Shown piece after piece: positions 55,046 through 62,972 of a stretch of 64,000 bases of DNA (the first letter of the stretch is position 1; the number at the start of each line of letters is the position of its first letter). Source of the stretch: Parendozoicomonas verongulae (lineage in GTDB: Bacteria; Pseudomonadota; Gammaproteobacteria; Pseudomonadales; Endozoicomonadaceae); assembly GCF_009711465.1 (NCBI RefSeq), contig NZ_SMME01000865.1:1-64000 (forward strand), given 5' to 3'. The position numbers and the translations under genes were made by a program. The notes below the pieces were generated by a model that ran no database searches, was not told the DNA's origin, and saw only the letters and a program-made list of their open reading frames with translations.

Positions 55046-55672
55046 TTATGTAGCAGGAAGTAAAAGCGGGCCGAAGAAACTCAGAATCACAGGAATACAG
55101 TCTTCAAAACCCTGAAAAGCATGATCGCCGCCTTCATCGATGCGCTGGGGGCAATCCTGATAGCGTACAATGGCGTGCCGGTAGTCAAGGGTTTCGTCGC
55201 CGGTCTGGGCGAGCAGGAGAATGTTGTCTGGATGGTGGAGAGTGGCGACTTCCAGATGAGCGAGCTGGTCAATATGCTTCTGGGTCAGTTCATATTCTTC
55301 GCCGTTGTAATAATTCTTTTGGGGGCCGAGGTAATCGGCAAACAGTTCATAAGGGCGAACGGCAGGGTTGATAACAACAAGCTTCACCGGATACTTAAAC
55401 TCTTCCTCCAGTAAACGCTGCATCAGCCAGGTGCCGTAAAAACCACCGAGTGAACTGCCAACAATGTAAACCGGCCTTTGCTGCAAAGCCTCTGCTGCGA
55501 GGGTGAACAGCATGCGGGCGTTTTCCCCCGGCCACTGACTCAGTTGTGGTACTTGATAGTCACAGTGGATTTTGTGCTTTTCCAGATAAGCTCCCAGAAC
55601 ATTGCATTTTCTGGATTGGGGTGAGCTGTTAAAGCCGTGGATATAAAGAAGTAATGGACGCACCTTCCCCAT
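55046..55672 (-). CDS. yqiA: YqiA-type esterase (alpha/beta hydrolase)
   Basis: This 208-residue alpha/beta hydrolase begins LLLYIHGFNSSPQSRK. The nucleophile elbow is GSSLGG (VYIVGSSLGGFYGTWL), the acid is likely in LLAQTGDETLDY and the histidine in GGDHAFQGFED. Members of this family hydrolyse short acyl esters; the physiological substrate is unknown. The gene lies directly upstream of parE, as in E. coli and many relatives, which supports the name. The intergenic 180 bases to parE hold the hairpin at 54995. Confidence 0.92.
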   Translation of the reverse strand: MGKVRPLLLYIHGFNSSPQSRKCNVLGAYLEKHKIHCDYQVPQLSQWPGENARMLFTLAAEALQQRPVYIVGSSLGGFYGTWLMQRLLEEEFKYPVKLVVINPAVRPYELFADYLGPQKNYYNGEEYELTQKHIDQLAHLEVATLHHPDNILLLAQTGDETLDYRHAIVRYQDCPQRIDEGGDHAFQGFEDCIPVILSFFGPLLLPAT

Positions 55673-55977
55673 AAAAGCTCCTGTTTATTCGGCGTAAGCT
55701 GGCAAACTATCAGACTTGGAGGGTGGAAGTCACTCCCCAAAAAACAGGCCCTGACTTCCGCTTAACATTTAAGCAGTGAAGAACAAGGCTGTACCTTCGA
55801 GAGCAGAGTACAATTTTCCTATATTTCACACTCTGATTTGCAGTATCAGCCTGTGCTCATCTTCCTGACAGAGGTGTTCATCTTCCTGACAGAGGTGTTC
55901 ACCTTCCGGAACCAGTTCACCGGAAATCCACTCTATAAGCACTGAATTCACTGCATACTATCAAGGAGAAAATGACT
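55673..55977. other. Divergent intergenic region between yqiA and the 55978 gene
   Basis: These 305 bases must hold promoters for both divergent genes. I could not place a convincing -35/-10 pair. The notable content is a near-palindrome CTTAACATTTAAG (about 55771-55783) and a 21-bp tandem repeat (55857-55907). No reading frame is supported. Confidence 0.5.
55857..55907 (+). repeat. 21-bp tandem repeat upstream of the 55978 gene
   Basis: TCATCTTCCTGACAGAGGTG plus T is repeated exactly at 55857-55877 and 55878-55898, followed by a partial third copy starting TCACCTTCC. It ends about 70 bases before the start codon and could be a regulator-binding or slippage-prone site. Confidence 0.8.
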
Positions 55978-57351
55978 ATGCACGGCGTTAACAATTCAGC
56001 ACAAAAACCTTTAATCAGTGCAGACGAACAGCTTCCATGTCCTAATCCACAGGAAGATCTGCCAAGTGTGGCGAGCGGGGCTGGCACTCATGTAGCACAC
56101 ACACAACTGCCAGAGCGGTCCATTTCCTTGAGTGTTGAAAGAGAGATAACAGAAGCTATTGAAAAGCAGTTTCCAGAAGCTCTAACCAAGGTGAAAATGT
56201 TTAATACAAAAGTACTGCTTGCAGCAGGCTTAGCAATAGCCGAGGTGAAGAACTTTCAACCTAAAAAGCCCTGTGATATGGAAAGGTCCAAGGAAAAACT
56301 GATCCGGGAGGTTCAACAAAGAATCTGCTCAGAGCCTGGCAGAATACATAAGGTCTGCCAGGCTCTGGGTCTGAAAGCTCCCGAAGCAGTTCAGCCTATG
56401 GATACCGCACCTCCACCAGAAACACGCGTAGAGTATCCTGTATCCGATGAGATCAGTGAATTTGTAAAAAGATTTGAGCACAGTGAGGGCTATTATAGTC
56501 AGGAAAGTGGCGCCGTCTTCTACACGAATGCCACCTCTCGCAGGGAGGCTCGCACTCATATGAGATCTATGATACGTATTAACGATGAAGCTCTGGAAAT
56601 ATTCAGGGATCAGGGAGGTTTGAAGATAGAGCAATGGGATGCCGGTCGTCAGCCGCTGCCTGTTCAGAGCGATGAGGCCACTGGCTCCGAGAGTAGAACA
56701 ACGGCCGAATGGTGGGAGAAAGCATCGGAAACTCTGTACCTCAGCACGAAAGACGCTCGCAAAGCTATCGAAGGCAATCATCTCAGGCCTGGTGAAACCG
56801 TCACCCTTGTAGGTATGGTAAGGCCTGACCCGTGCGCCAACAGGATGGAAGCACTGGCAGACTACTTCTTCGACAATAGCAAGGACGTGCTAACGAAAGA
56901 ACATAGCTTTGTATCTATCGTATTTGAGGTCGGTGGCTATATGGCCAAAAGAACCCTGCACATGTTCAGGGAGCCAAACGGTTTGGTAGGTTCTAATATT
57001 TTTCAGGGCAATTGCCCATTGGTAAGCGCAAAGCAAGGTTCAAAAGACAAAGAAACAAATACAGTAACACTCCGGTTTGAGAGTGAAATGGCCCTGAAGG
57101 CACTGTTCTCAGTTTCTGCCCGGACAGAAGCCTCTGACGTGGATCCTGCTGATACAGTAACGTATACGACTGACAGCACCTTTTCCCAAGAGTACCAGAC
57201 AAAGCAGGTGGAATATCTGAAGGGATTACTGAGTCACAGAGGACGTCAATTACCTGCCTACGAAGAAACGTTGAGAATGAAGAGAACGGAAAACAATGAG
57301 AATCACATGGGCTCTTCTCTTACTGCTGCTGACGAGGAGAATATGTACTAA
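55978..57351 (+). CDS. Unknown cytoplasmic-type protein, 457 residues
   Basis: Two ATGs lie close together (55972 and 55978). AAGGAG at 55963-55968 is 9 bases from the second and only 3 from the first, so the second is the better start. The product has no signal peptide or membrane helix and no family I recognise. The first 50 residues are polar and Pro-rich. A helical region follows (SLSVEREITEAIEKQFPEAL), then mixed sequence (SIVFEVGGYMAKRTLHMF) and a polar tail. A strong terminator follows at 57407. It may be a lineage-specific protein or effector; nothing shows which. Confidence 0.6.
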   Translation: MHGVNNSAQKPLISADEQLPCPNPQEDLPSVASGAGTHVAHTQLPERSISLSVEREITEAIEKQFPEALTKVKMFNTKVLLAAGLAIAEVKNFQPKKPCDMERSKEKLIREVQQRICSEPGRIHKVCQALGLKAPEAVQPMDTAPPPETRVEYPVSDEISEFVKRFEHSEGYYSQESGAVFYTNATSRREARTHMRSMIRINDEALEIFRDQGGLKIEQWDAGRQPLPVQSDEATGSESRTTAEWWEKASETLYLSTKDARKAIEGNHLRPGETVTLVGMVRPDPCANRMEALADYFFDNSKDVLTKEHSFVSIVFEVGGYMAKRTLHMFREPNGLVGSNIFQGNCPLVSAKQGSKDKETNTVTLRFESEMALKALFSVSARTEASDVDPADTVTYTTDSTFSQEYQTKQVEYLKGLLSHRGRQLPAYEETLRMKRTENNENHMGSSLTAADEENMY

Positions 57352-57406
57352 TAAGCAGGAAAGAGAGGGCAGATCAAATCTGTTCTTATCCCTTTAAACG
57401 GGACTT

Positions 57407-57438
57407 AAAAAAAGGCTGCCTTACTGGCAGCCTTTTTT
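57407..57438. terminator. Bidirectional intrinsic terminator
   Basis: GGCTGCC (57414-57420) and GGCAGCC (57426-57432) form a perfect 7-bp stem flanked by seven A on the left and six T on the right. It serves both the 55978 gene (plus) and convergent grcA (minus). Confidence 0.93.
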
Positions 57439-57457
57439 CATCTCACTTAACTGAATC

Positions 57458-57841
57458 TTACATGGAATCAGTAAAGGTGCGGGTAATAACGTCGCGCTGC
57501 TGCTCTGGAGTCAGAGAGTTGAAGCGTACGGCGTAACCGGACACACGGATGGTCAGAGAAGGGTAGTTCTCAGGATGAGCCGCAGCGTCTTCCAGCATTT
57601 CGCGGGACATTACGTTCACGTTCAGGTGCTGGCCACCTTCACGGACAGGAGCTGCCTGCATGTTCACTTCCTGGTATTCGAACTTGCCCAGCTTCTCAAC
57701 GTTTACGATTTCGTCTTGAGCAAACAGCTGGTCTTTCACGCAGATGCAACGTGCTTCGCTCTTGATTTTGTCCAGCAGCCAGAAGGAGTTCTCCAGGCTG
57801 GTGTTAGCTGCGGAAGTGATTTGAATGCCTTTAACGCTCAT
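57458..57841 (-). CDS. grcA: Autonomous glycyl radical cofactor GrcA
   Basis: The frame opens at 57970, but the ATG at 57841 with AGGGG before it gives [20 protein letters not shown] and 127 residues, the same length as E. coli GrcA (YfiD). The C-terminal glycyl radical motif is RVSGYAVRF followed by [11 protein letters not shown]. GrcA replaces the damaged C-terminal part of pyruvate formate-lyase after oxygen exposure. No pflB lies in the window. An FNR-like box (57926-57939) and a long palindrome (57876-57904) lie upstream, fitting induction at low oxygen. Confidence 0.95.
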   Translation of the reverse strand: MSVKGIQITSAANTSLENSFWLLDKIKSEARCICVKDQLFAQDEIVNVEKLGKFEYQEVNMQAAPVREGGQHLNVNVMSREMLEDAAAHPENYPSLTIRVSGYAVRFNSLTPEQQRDVITRTFTDSM

Positions 57842-57875
57842 CTTAAACCCCTGGTCACCGGATTGGTGAAATGTC

Positions 57876-57904
57876 GGTAAATTCAACTTGAGTTGAAATT
57901 TACC
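57876..57904 (-). promoter_or_regulatory. 29-base inverted repeat in the grcA leader
   Basis: GGTAAATTCAACT and AGTTGAAATTTACC are inverted copies differing by one inserted base, about 35-63 bases upstream of the grcA start. It could be an operator or, if transcribed, a stem with a very tight loop. Confidence 0.5.
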
Positions 57905-57925
57905 TTTCATAGTTGTGGTGTGTAA

Positions 57926-57939
57926 TTGATTCACGTCAA
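57926..57939. promoter_or_regulatory. FNR/Anr-type binding site upstream of grcA
   Basis: TTGATTCACGTCAA matches the FNR consensus TTGAT-N4-ATCAA at 9 of 10 positions and lies 85-98 bases before the grcA start. FNR control of grcA is established in E. coli. The placement fits an activating site just upstream of a promoter. Confidence 0.7.
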
Positions 57940-57996
57940 TTTTTGATGGCTGTGCCCAACAAATAAGCATAATTTTTTCTATCGGTCTGATAGAAA

Positions 57997-58944
57997 TTAT
58001 TCATAGAAGAATGCGGAAAAGGCAGACGGGAACTTCTTTTTCTCAATAATGTAGCGGGCTAGCGAGGAAAGGCGCATAAAGTTCATGGCCTTGAGTGCAG
58101 CTCGAAAACCATCACCATAAATCGGGTCCGGACACTCTTTGATAATCGTCATCCGATACTGTGCGTCATCAGTCTTTTGTTTTTTTAGCCATAAATACTC
58201 CACTAACACACACATACCTTCTTCAATATGCAGTGGCAGCTTCTCACCTTTTGGGTTGTTGTAGAAGAACCAGGCGTGGGTGAGTTCATGGATCACCACT
58301 GTACGAAAATGGTCTTCCGGCAAATTGGTTTGAATCAGAATTTCGTTGAATTGTCGTGAGACAATGCGTTTACCCACATAGGTTGTGCTCCACTGAGCCA
58401 ATCCCAAAAGCGGGTGTTCATCATGATTGCTATGGCGGCTGTGGGTATGCAGCTCATCCCGATTGGTGAGGCGGGTTGGGGTTTCAGCGTTGTAGAGGTT
58501 GAGCCCCAGGGATTTCAGGGCTTCCCGCATCTCCCACATGATTTTGGTGGCTTTGGATTGGGTAGTCACCCCCGTTTCCGTACACAGATGGCAAATCATC
58601 AAACCATCAGGAAAACGCATGCCGCCGTTGGTCACCGGGCCGCATACTATGCGGCCACAGCTCGTGCAGGTGGCGTATTTTCTATGGGAGGCACAGTATT
58701 TATTGCCCCAATAATCCTGCAGGTAGCTTTCGGTGAGTGGTTTGTTACACACAGCACAATTGGGAATAAAGGCTTTCTGAAAGCAGGGTATATGCCAGGG
58801 CTGACCATCTTTTTTTATATACTGACCTGCGATGGGTTTCTGACAGCCTGTGCACAGGAAACAGTCGTGATGCCAGACCTTATCAAAGGCTCTCACGTAA
58901 TTACCGGAAATGGGCTTTTGGCAGCGTTGGCAGCGCACGGGCAT
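57997..58944 (-). CDS. LIM-domain DA1-type zinc metallopeptidase
   Basis: This 315-residue protein joins N-terminal LIM-type zinc fingers ([10 protein letters not shown] ... [15 protein letters not shown] ... CAVCNKPL ... CASH) to a DA1-type peptidase domain. The catalytic HExxH is HELTHAW at about residues 220-226, and the family landmarks [14 protein letters not shown] and [15 protein letters not shown] follow. In plants DA1 is a ubiquitin-activated peptidase that limits organ growth. The ubiquitin-interacting motifs of plant DA1 were not seen. There is no signal peptide. AAGG lies directly against the ATG, so the ribosome binding site is poor. Bacterial LIM-DA1 proteins are known but uncommon; in this setting it may act on host proteins or on an internal target. 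Confidence 0.88.
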   Translation of the reverse strand: MPVRCQRCQKPISGNYVRAFDKVWHHDCFLCTGCQKPIAGQYIKKDGQPWHIPCFQKAFIPNCAVCNKPLTESYLQDYWGNKYCASHRKYATCTSCGRIVCGPVTNGGMRFPDGLMICHLCTETGVTTQSKATKIMWEMREALKSLGLNLYNAETPTRLTNRDELHTHSRHSNHDEHPLLGLAQWSTTYVGKRIVSRQFNEILIQTNLPEDHFRTVVIHELTHAWFFYNNPKGEKLPLHIEEGMCVLVEYLWLKKQKTDDAQYRMTIIKECPDPIYGDGFRAALKAMNFMRLSSLARYIIEKKKFPSAFSAFFYE

Positions 58945-58984
58945 CCTTGTTTTGAATCATCCAATGATTTCAGCTTAGTCATCC

Positions 58985-58990
58985 TATAAT
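58985..58990 (+). promoter_or_regulatory. Consensus -10 element before the 59023 gene
   Basis: TATAAT at 58985-58990 is a perfect -10 hexamer. No good -35 lies 16-18 bases upstream (CAATGA at 58962). A start near 58997 would leave a 26-base leader with AAGGAG before the ATG at 59023. Confidence 0.4.
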
Positions 58991-59022
58991 GGGGCGCAGA
59001 TGTGTCGGATAAGGAGCCTCCT

Positions 59023-59403
59023 ATGGCCAGCAGTATTCACCGACATGCCGTTATCGCTCAAATGCCCGATGAGCGCATAGTGGCAAATATGGATGTCGAG
59101 TGTGTGATCTCTCCAGAAACCCCAGAGAGAGCTCTGGATGTTCAGGTTGATATTACCCAGCGAGGTGGTTTACGAACGTCTCGCCACTTTGTGTTACCCA
59201 CCGGTATCAGTTACAACATGCCTCACTACCTGCACAGCGTGCTGAAAGAGGCACACCTTGATGCAAAAAATCTCACCAGCCCGCTGACAACCGCCAGCGG
59301 AGGGTGTTCACCCATGGTTATGGATTTTGTGGAGACGATTATCCATAAACTTCACAATGGCTCAGAACCCCTGGGGCTGGAGAAATATCTTCACACGTCC
59401 TGA
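59023..59403 (+). CDS. Small unknown protein, 126 residues
   Basis: AAGGAG eight bases before the ATG at 59023 sets the start; an upstream in-frame GTG at 59002 is less likely. The product has no signal peptide or membrane segment. It contains ERIVANMDVECVISPETPER and a C-terminal helix SPMVMDFVETIIHKLHNGSE. I do not recognise the family. Its last 13 bases overlap the 3' end of the convergent LOG-family gene. Confidence 0.6.
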   Translation: MASSIHRHAVIAQMPDERIVANMDVECVISPETPERALDVQVDITQRGGLRTSRHFVLPTGISYNMPHYLHSVLKEAHLDAKNLTSPLTTASGGCSPMVMDFVETIIHKLHNGSEPLGLEKYLHTS

Positions 59404-59996
59404 TCCATCAGTTTTGTCAGCAAAGTTGATGGCGTATTGCCTGTTTGCAGAAGCTTGCGGTTTCCTTCGGCCAACAGCCCCTGTGAACAGGCATGATCGA
59501 GAAATGTGACCAGGCTATCGTAATAACCATTCACATTCAGAACGCCAACAGGTTTACTGTGCAAATTAAGCTGGGCATTGGTGAGGGTTTCAAACAATTC
59601 GTCCAGCGTGCCGTAGCCGCCGGGGAGTGCGATGTAAGCATCGGACAGTTCCATCATCCTGCTTTTACGGGTAGCCATGGAGTCCACAATATGTTGCTCT
59701 GTCAGCCCCGTGTGGGCGATTTCCATATCAACGATATGGGTGGGGATTACCCCAATCACCTTTCCACCACCTTCCAGAACACGATCTGCCAATAACCCCA
59801 TCAGCCCGGTGCTGCTGCCGCCATACACAAGAGTGAGGTTGTGTTTGACCAGCTCATCGGCCAGTTTCAGGGTGCTGTTGAGAATCTCTGGGTCACTGCC
59901 GGGGCGGGCGCCGCAAAATACACATACGGTTCTCAAGGGTGTTGGCATAACACGGTCCTGGTGCTTTTGAATATTTGGCTCGATAGTGTCACTCAT
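59391..59996 (-). CDS. LOG-family phosphoribohydrolase (TIGR00730 type)
   Basis: This 201-residue Rossmann-fold protein has the LOG signature PGGYGTLDELFE and the upstream S/TRK motif (SMATRKSRMMELSDAYI). It starts VCVFCGARPGSDP after a short N-terminal extension. LOG enzymes release ribose 5-phosphate from cytokinin riboside or AMP-type nucleotides; bacterial members are nucleotide phosphoribohydrolases with housekeeping or unclear roles. The ATG at 59996 overlaps the stop of the preceding minus-strand gene (ATGA), which supports this start over an internal Met at 59948 and implies coupled translation. Confidence 0.9.
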   Translation of the reverse strand: MSDTIEPNIQKHQDRVMPTPLRTVCVFCGARPGSDPEILNSTLKLADELVKHNLTLVYGGSSTGLMGLLADRVLEGGGKVIGVIPTHIVDMEIAHTGLTEQHIVDSMATRKSRMMELSDAYIALPGGYGTLDELFETLTNAQLNLHSKPVGVLNVNGYYDSLVTFLDHACSQGLLAEGNRKLLQTGNTPSTLLTKLMDQDV

Positions 59997-61405
59997 AAGG
60001 CGTTATCGTCCAGTTCAACGCCATAGCGATCAAGTTGTTCCCGCAATATACACCAGTGGTTTTTGGGGACAGTCAGGGTATCCGGCGACATGGCAGGCAA
60101 GTCAGGGTTGAAAGTGAATGTCTGACGACCATCGGGTTGCTTTTGTAGAATGAAGCGGATGTTATTTTCAGCGGCCTGTTTGACTCTTCGGGCCAGATTC
60201 TCACCGATAAAGTTTTTAGGGAAAACCTCCTGCCAGCGATGATCTCCCGTGAGTTGATCGATATTTTTTGTGGGGACTATCACATGGGTGAGGCAGTAAC
60301 GGCCTGCAGTGCCATCAAAAGGTTTCCAGTGGGATTTCAATTTCGACTGAACAACAAAAGGGGGAGCCTTCTGTTGAGCCCGCAGGGGGCGTTCTGATTT
60401 TTTTGCTGGCTCTGCTCCGGTTTTCTTCAAGGCAGGCACCGGGCGTTTGCGAAGTGGAGGGATTTCAAACAACTCTCCTTCATCGCTTGAACCCTGATCG
60501 GATGGAGGAATCAGAATATCGCTCAGACCATAAGTGGGAAGAGTGCGCACTGCAGCCTGAATGGCGTCGTGAATGGCTTTGTCGCAGGCTTCTTTGAGTT
60601 TGGGAACCTCTGGTGTCAGGAAGCGGGACAAGGTGACTGAAAATATCTGAGCAGCTTTGTTAAATTCCCAGTTGTCAGTGCCTTCCGGAAACAGAGGGCT
60701 TAGAAACTCTTCAGCGATTCTTCGAATTTTTTGAGGCTGGGATATCAGGGCAACCTCCAGAGGGCTGAAGGTTCGTCCGCAGCCTGTTTGTGAACAGGTC
60801 ACAGGTTCAAGGTTTTTCCGATGGAACTTCTGGTCGAATACATGGCCGCACCGAAGACTCACAAGTGCCTTCGGGAATGTCCGGGTTTTGCTGCAGATCA
60901 GGTGTTCAAGCTGATGCCTGAGGTGAGTAATGGCAGTGTTTGTCAGATGTTTGTGGTCCCAAATAAGCTGGGCTCCGGAGGTTGAAGGATGGTCCTGTGA
61001 TGCGGACTGTGTAATACGCTCGACGGGCATACTCTTTGGAGCCTGAAGTGAACGCTCTCGCCCCCGCAGTATCTTTCGTTTTTTGCCTTTGGGCTGAACG
61101 CTCTCCTTTTCTGAAGGCTGACGTTCTTCAGGTTGATGTCTGGGTGCCACGTTTACAGATGGGGGCGTTTGGGTGCTCACGGTGATAAGGGGGGTATCGG
61201 GAGTAAGCATGCGTGTTTGTCTTTCCCCGACAGGTGTTCTGGGCGGGCGGGGCACCAAGTGTTTTATTGCTGGTGTTGTTAGTACCGCCGGTGCGTGCCT
61301 TGCCTCCAGCTCTTCTCGCCGGGTGAGTGGCATAAGAAGTGACAGGCCGGGTGTGAGAGGAAGTGGTCTGTAATTTGTAGCCATGACACATTGCCCTGAA
61401 CACAT
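59993..61405 (-). CDS. Unknown protein with a possible U-box/RING-like segment
   Basis: This 470-residue protein has a long polar, Pro- and Lys-rich N-terminus with a KGKKRK cluster and no signal peptide. A central segment reads LICSKTRTFPKALVSLRCGHVFDQ, then KFHRKN and TCSQTGCGRTFSPLE. This resembles the loop-CGH-loop layout of U-box/RING E3 ligase domains, with enough Cys/His to bind zinc. The C-terminal half is unfamiliar, with an acidic stretch (GSSDEGELFE). The start may be the ATG at 61405 or at 61384; neither has a strong ribosome binding site. It is translationally coupled to the LOG gene. Inference: a possible host-directed effector. Confidence 0.6.
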   Translation of the reverse strand: MCSGQCVMATNYRPLPLTPGLSLLMPLTRREELEARHAPAVLTTPAIKHLVPRPPRTPVGERQTRMLTPDTPLITVSTQTPPSVNVAPRHQPEERQPSEKESVQPKGKKRKILRGRERSLQAPKSMPVERITQSASQDHPSTSGAQLIWDHKHLTNTAITHLRHQLEHLICSKTRTFPKALVSLRCGHVFDQKFHRKNLEPVTCSQTGCGRTFSPLEVALISQPQKIRRIAEEFLSPLFPEGTDNWEFNKAAQIFSVTLSRFLTPEVPKLKEACDKAIHDAIQAAVRTLPTYGLSDILIPPSDQGSSDEGELFEIPPLRKRPVPALKKTGAEPAKKSERPLRAQQKAPPFVVQSKLKSHWKPFDGTAGRYCLTHVIVPTKNIDQLTGDHRWQEVFPKNFIGENLARRVKQAAENNIRFILQKQPDGRQTFTFNPDLPAMSPDTLTVPKNHWCILREQLDRYGVELDDNAL

Positions 61406-61459
61406 GTGGTCGAATCCACCGTGCAGGGTAAAAGATTTGCTGGGACTTGGGTGTAACAG

Positions 61460-61486
61460 GACAGGCAGTCACGATAACTGCCTGTC
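61460..61486. terminator. Hairpin after ctpA (possible terminator)
   Basis: GACAGGCAGT (61460-61469) and ACTGCCTGTC (61477-61486) form a perfect 10-bp stem with a 7-base loop, just past the ctpA stop. On the minus strand only CTGTT follows, a weak tail, so termination may be partial. Confidence 0.5.
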
Positions 61487-61496
61487 TGTGCTACGA

Positions 61497-62909
61497 TCAG
61501 CGTCCAGTGGTGGTGGGGAGTTGGAGTGTCGGGCTCGGTTTGCCGGGCTGGCGGCTCAGATACAGACTCTTCAGAATATTTAATGCCTGATTCAGCTGGT
61601 AATCGCTGACATCCAGAGGTTGTTTGTCTTCCTTTTCATCGACTTCCATATCGGCCTTGGTGCTCATTTCTGGTTTGGCAGAATTGTCGAGGTGACCTTT
61701 CAAATCCGCTTCCCGGTAGCTGTTATTTTCCTTCACACGGGTGACGCTGGCATTGTCCACTTCAATATCCGGCATAATGCCTTCCGCCTGAATGGAACGA
61801 CCGCTTGGGGTGTAGTACAGCGCTGTGGTGAGCTTCAGGCCGCGTTCGCTGTCAGTGGTGAGGGGGAGAACGGTTTGCACTGAACCTTTACCAAAGCTCT
61901 TGGTACCAACCAGAATACCCCGGCGATGATCCTGCAGAGCACCCGCCACAATCTCTGAGGCTGATGCCGAGCCGTCGTTAATCAGCACCACCAAAGGAAG
62001 GTTGGTTGAGGGATCTTTACCGTTGGCGCTGTAACTCATATCGGAGTTGGGAATACGGCCCTTGGTGTACACAATCAGACCATCTTTCAGAAACGTATCT
62101 ACTACATCCACAGCAGCCTGCAACACACCGCCAGGGTTATTGCGCAAATCCAGTACAACGCCCTTCAAACCATTCACTTCATTTTCTTTGCGCAGCTTTT
62201 CCAGAGCCTCATTCACTTCCTTTCCGGTATCCATCTGAAACTGGCTGATACGGATGTAACCAAAGCCAGATTCCAGTGAACGATAGCGTACGCTGTCGAC
62301 CTTGATGATGTCTCGCACCACTTTGATATCCAAAGGCTTGCTGGCGCCTTCCCGGATAATGGTCAGCTTGATAGGTTCTCCTGCTTTGCCCCGCATCAGT
62401 TCAACAGACTTTTTCAGGCCAAGGCCACGGATGGGGGTGTCGTCCAGTTTAATAATCAGGTCGCCTGCCTGCACCCCTGCCCGTTTGGCGGGCGTGTCAT
62501 CAATGGGCGTGATGACTTTGATCAGGCCATCTTCACTGCCAACCTCTATACCAAGGCCACCAAACTCACCAGACGTACTCTCTTCGAGATTCTGAAAATC
62601 TTCAGGCTTCAGGTAGGCAGAGTGAGGATCGAGGTTGTCGAGCATGCCGCGAATGGCATTTTCAAGGAGGGTTTTGTCATCAACCGGTTCAACGTACGCG
62701 CTTTTGATACGCTGCATCACCTCAGTGAAGGCACGCAGCTCATCCAGTGGTAACCGACCTTTCTCCTGGCTGGCGCCTGCAGGAGTACCCGCTTTAGCAG
62801 GTGAGGCTTGCTCCTGTGCAGAAACCGGTGGCGCCAATGGTAACAGTGTCAGGGACAGCGCAAAGAATGCTGCCGGGGACCAGAGAGAAAGAGGTTTACG
62901 GGTGGGCAT
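61497..62909 (-). CDS. ctpA: Carboxy-terminal processing protease CtpA (S41)
   Basis: This 470-residue periplasmic serine protease has a signal peptide (ending near PVSAQ), a PDZ domain (about residues 95-180, EFGGLGIEVGSEDG) and the S41 catalytic core. The nucleophile Ser lies in DGSASASEIVAGAL and the Lys in GTKSFGKGSVQT. CtpA trims or degrades periplasmic proteins, including peptidoglycan hydrolases in some bacteria. The frame begins at 62951, but AGGAG 8 bases before the ATG at 62909 and the signal peptide set the start. It follows envC by 63 bases, a common pairing. Confidence 0.95.
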   Translation of the reverse strand: MPTRKPLSLWSPAAFFALSLTLLPLAPPVSAQEQASPAKAGTPAGASQEKGRLPLDELRAFTEVMQRIKSAYVEPVDDKTLLENAIRGMLDNLDPHSAYLKPEDFQNLEESTSGEFGGLGIEVGSEDGLIKVITPIDDTPAKRAGVQAGDLIIKLDDTPIRGLGLKKSVELMRGKAGEPIKLTIIREGASKPLDIKVVRDIIKVDSVRYRSLESGFGYIRISQFQMDTGKEVNEALEKLRKENEVNGLKGVVLDLRNNPGGVLQAAVDVVDTFLKDGLIVYTKGRIPNSDMSYSANGKDPSTNLPLVVLINDGSASASEIVAGALQDHRRGILVGTKSFGKGSVQTVLPLTTDSERGLKLTTALYYTPSGRSIQAEGIMPDIEVDNASVTRVKENNSYREADLKGHLDNSAKPEMSTKADMEVDEKEDKQPLDVSDYQLNQALNILKSLYLSRQPGKPSPTLQLPTTTGR

Positions 62910-62972
62910 GTAGTGCTCCTGCTGAGGCTGATCCCGATGTTTAAGTTCCATTTACGAGTATATCCTGAGCAT

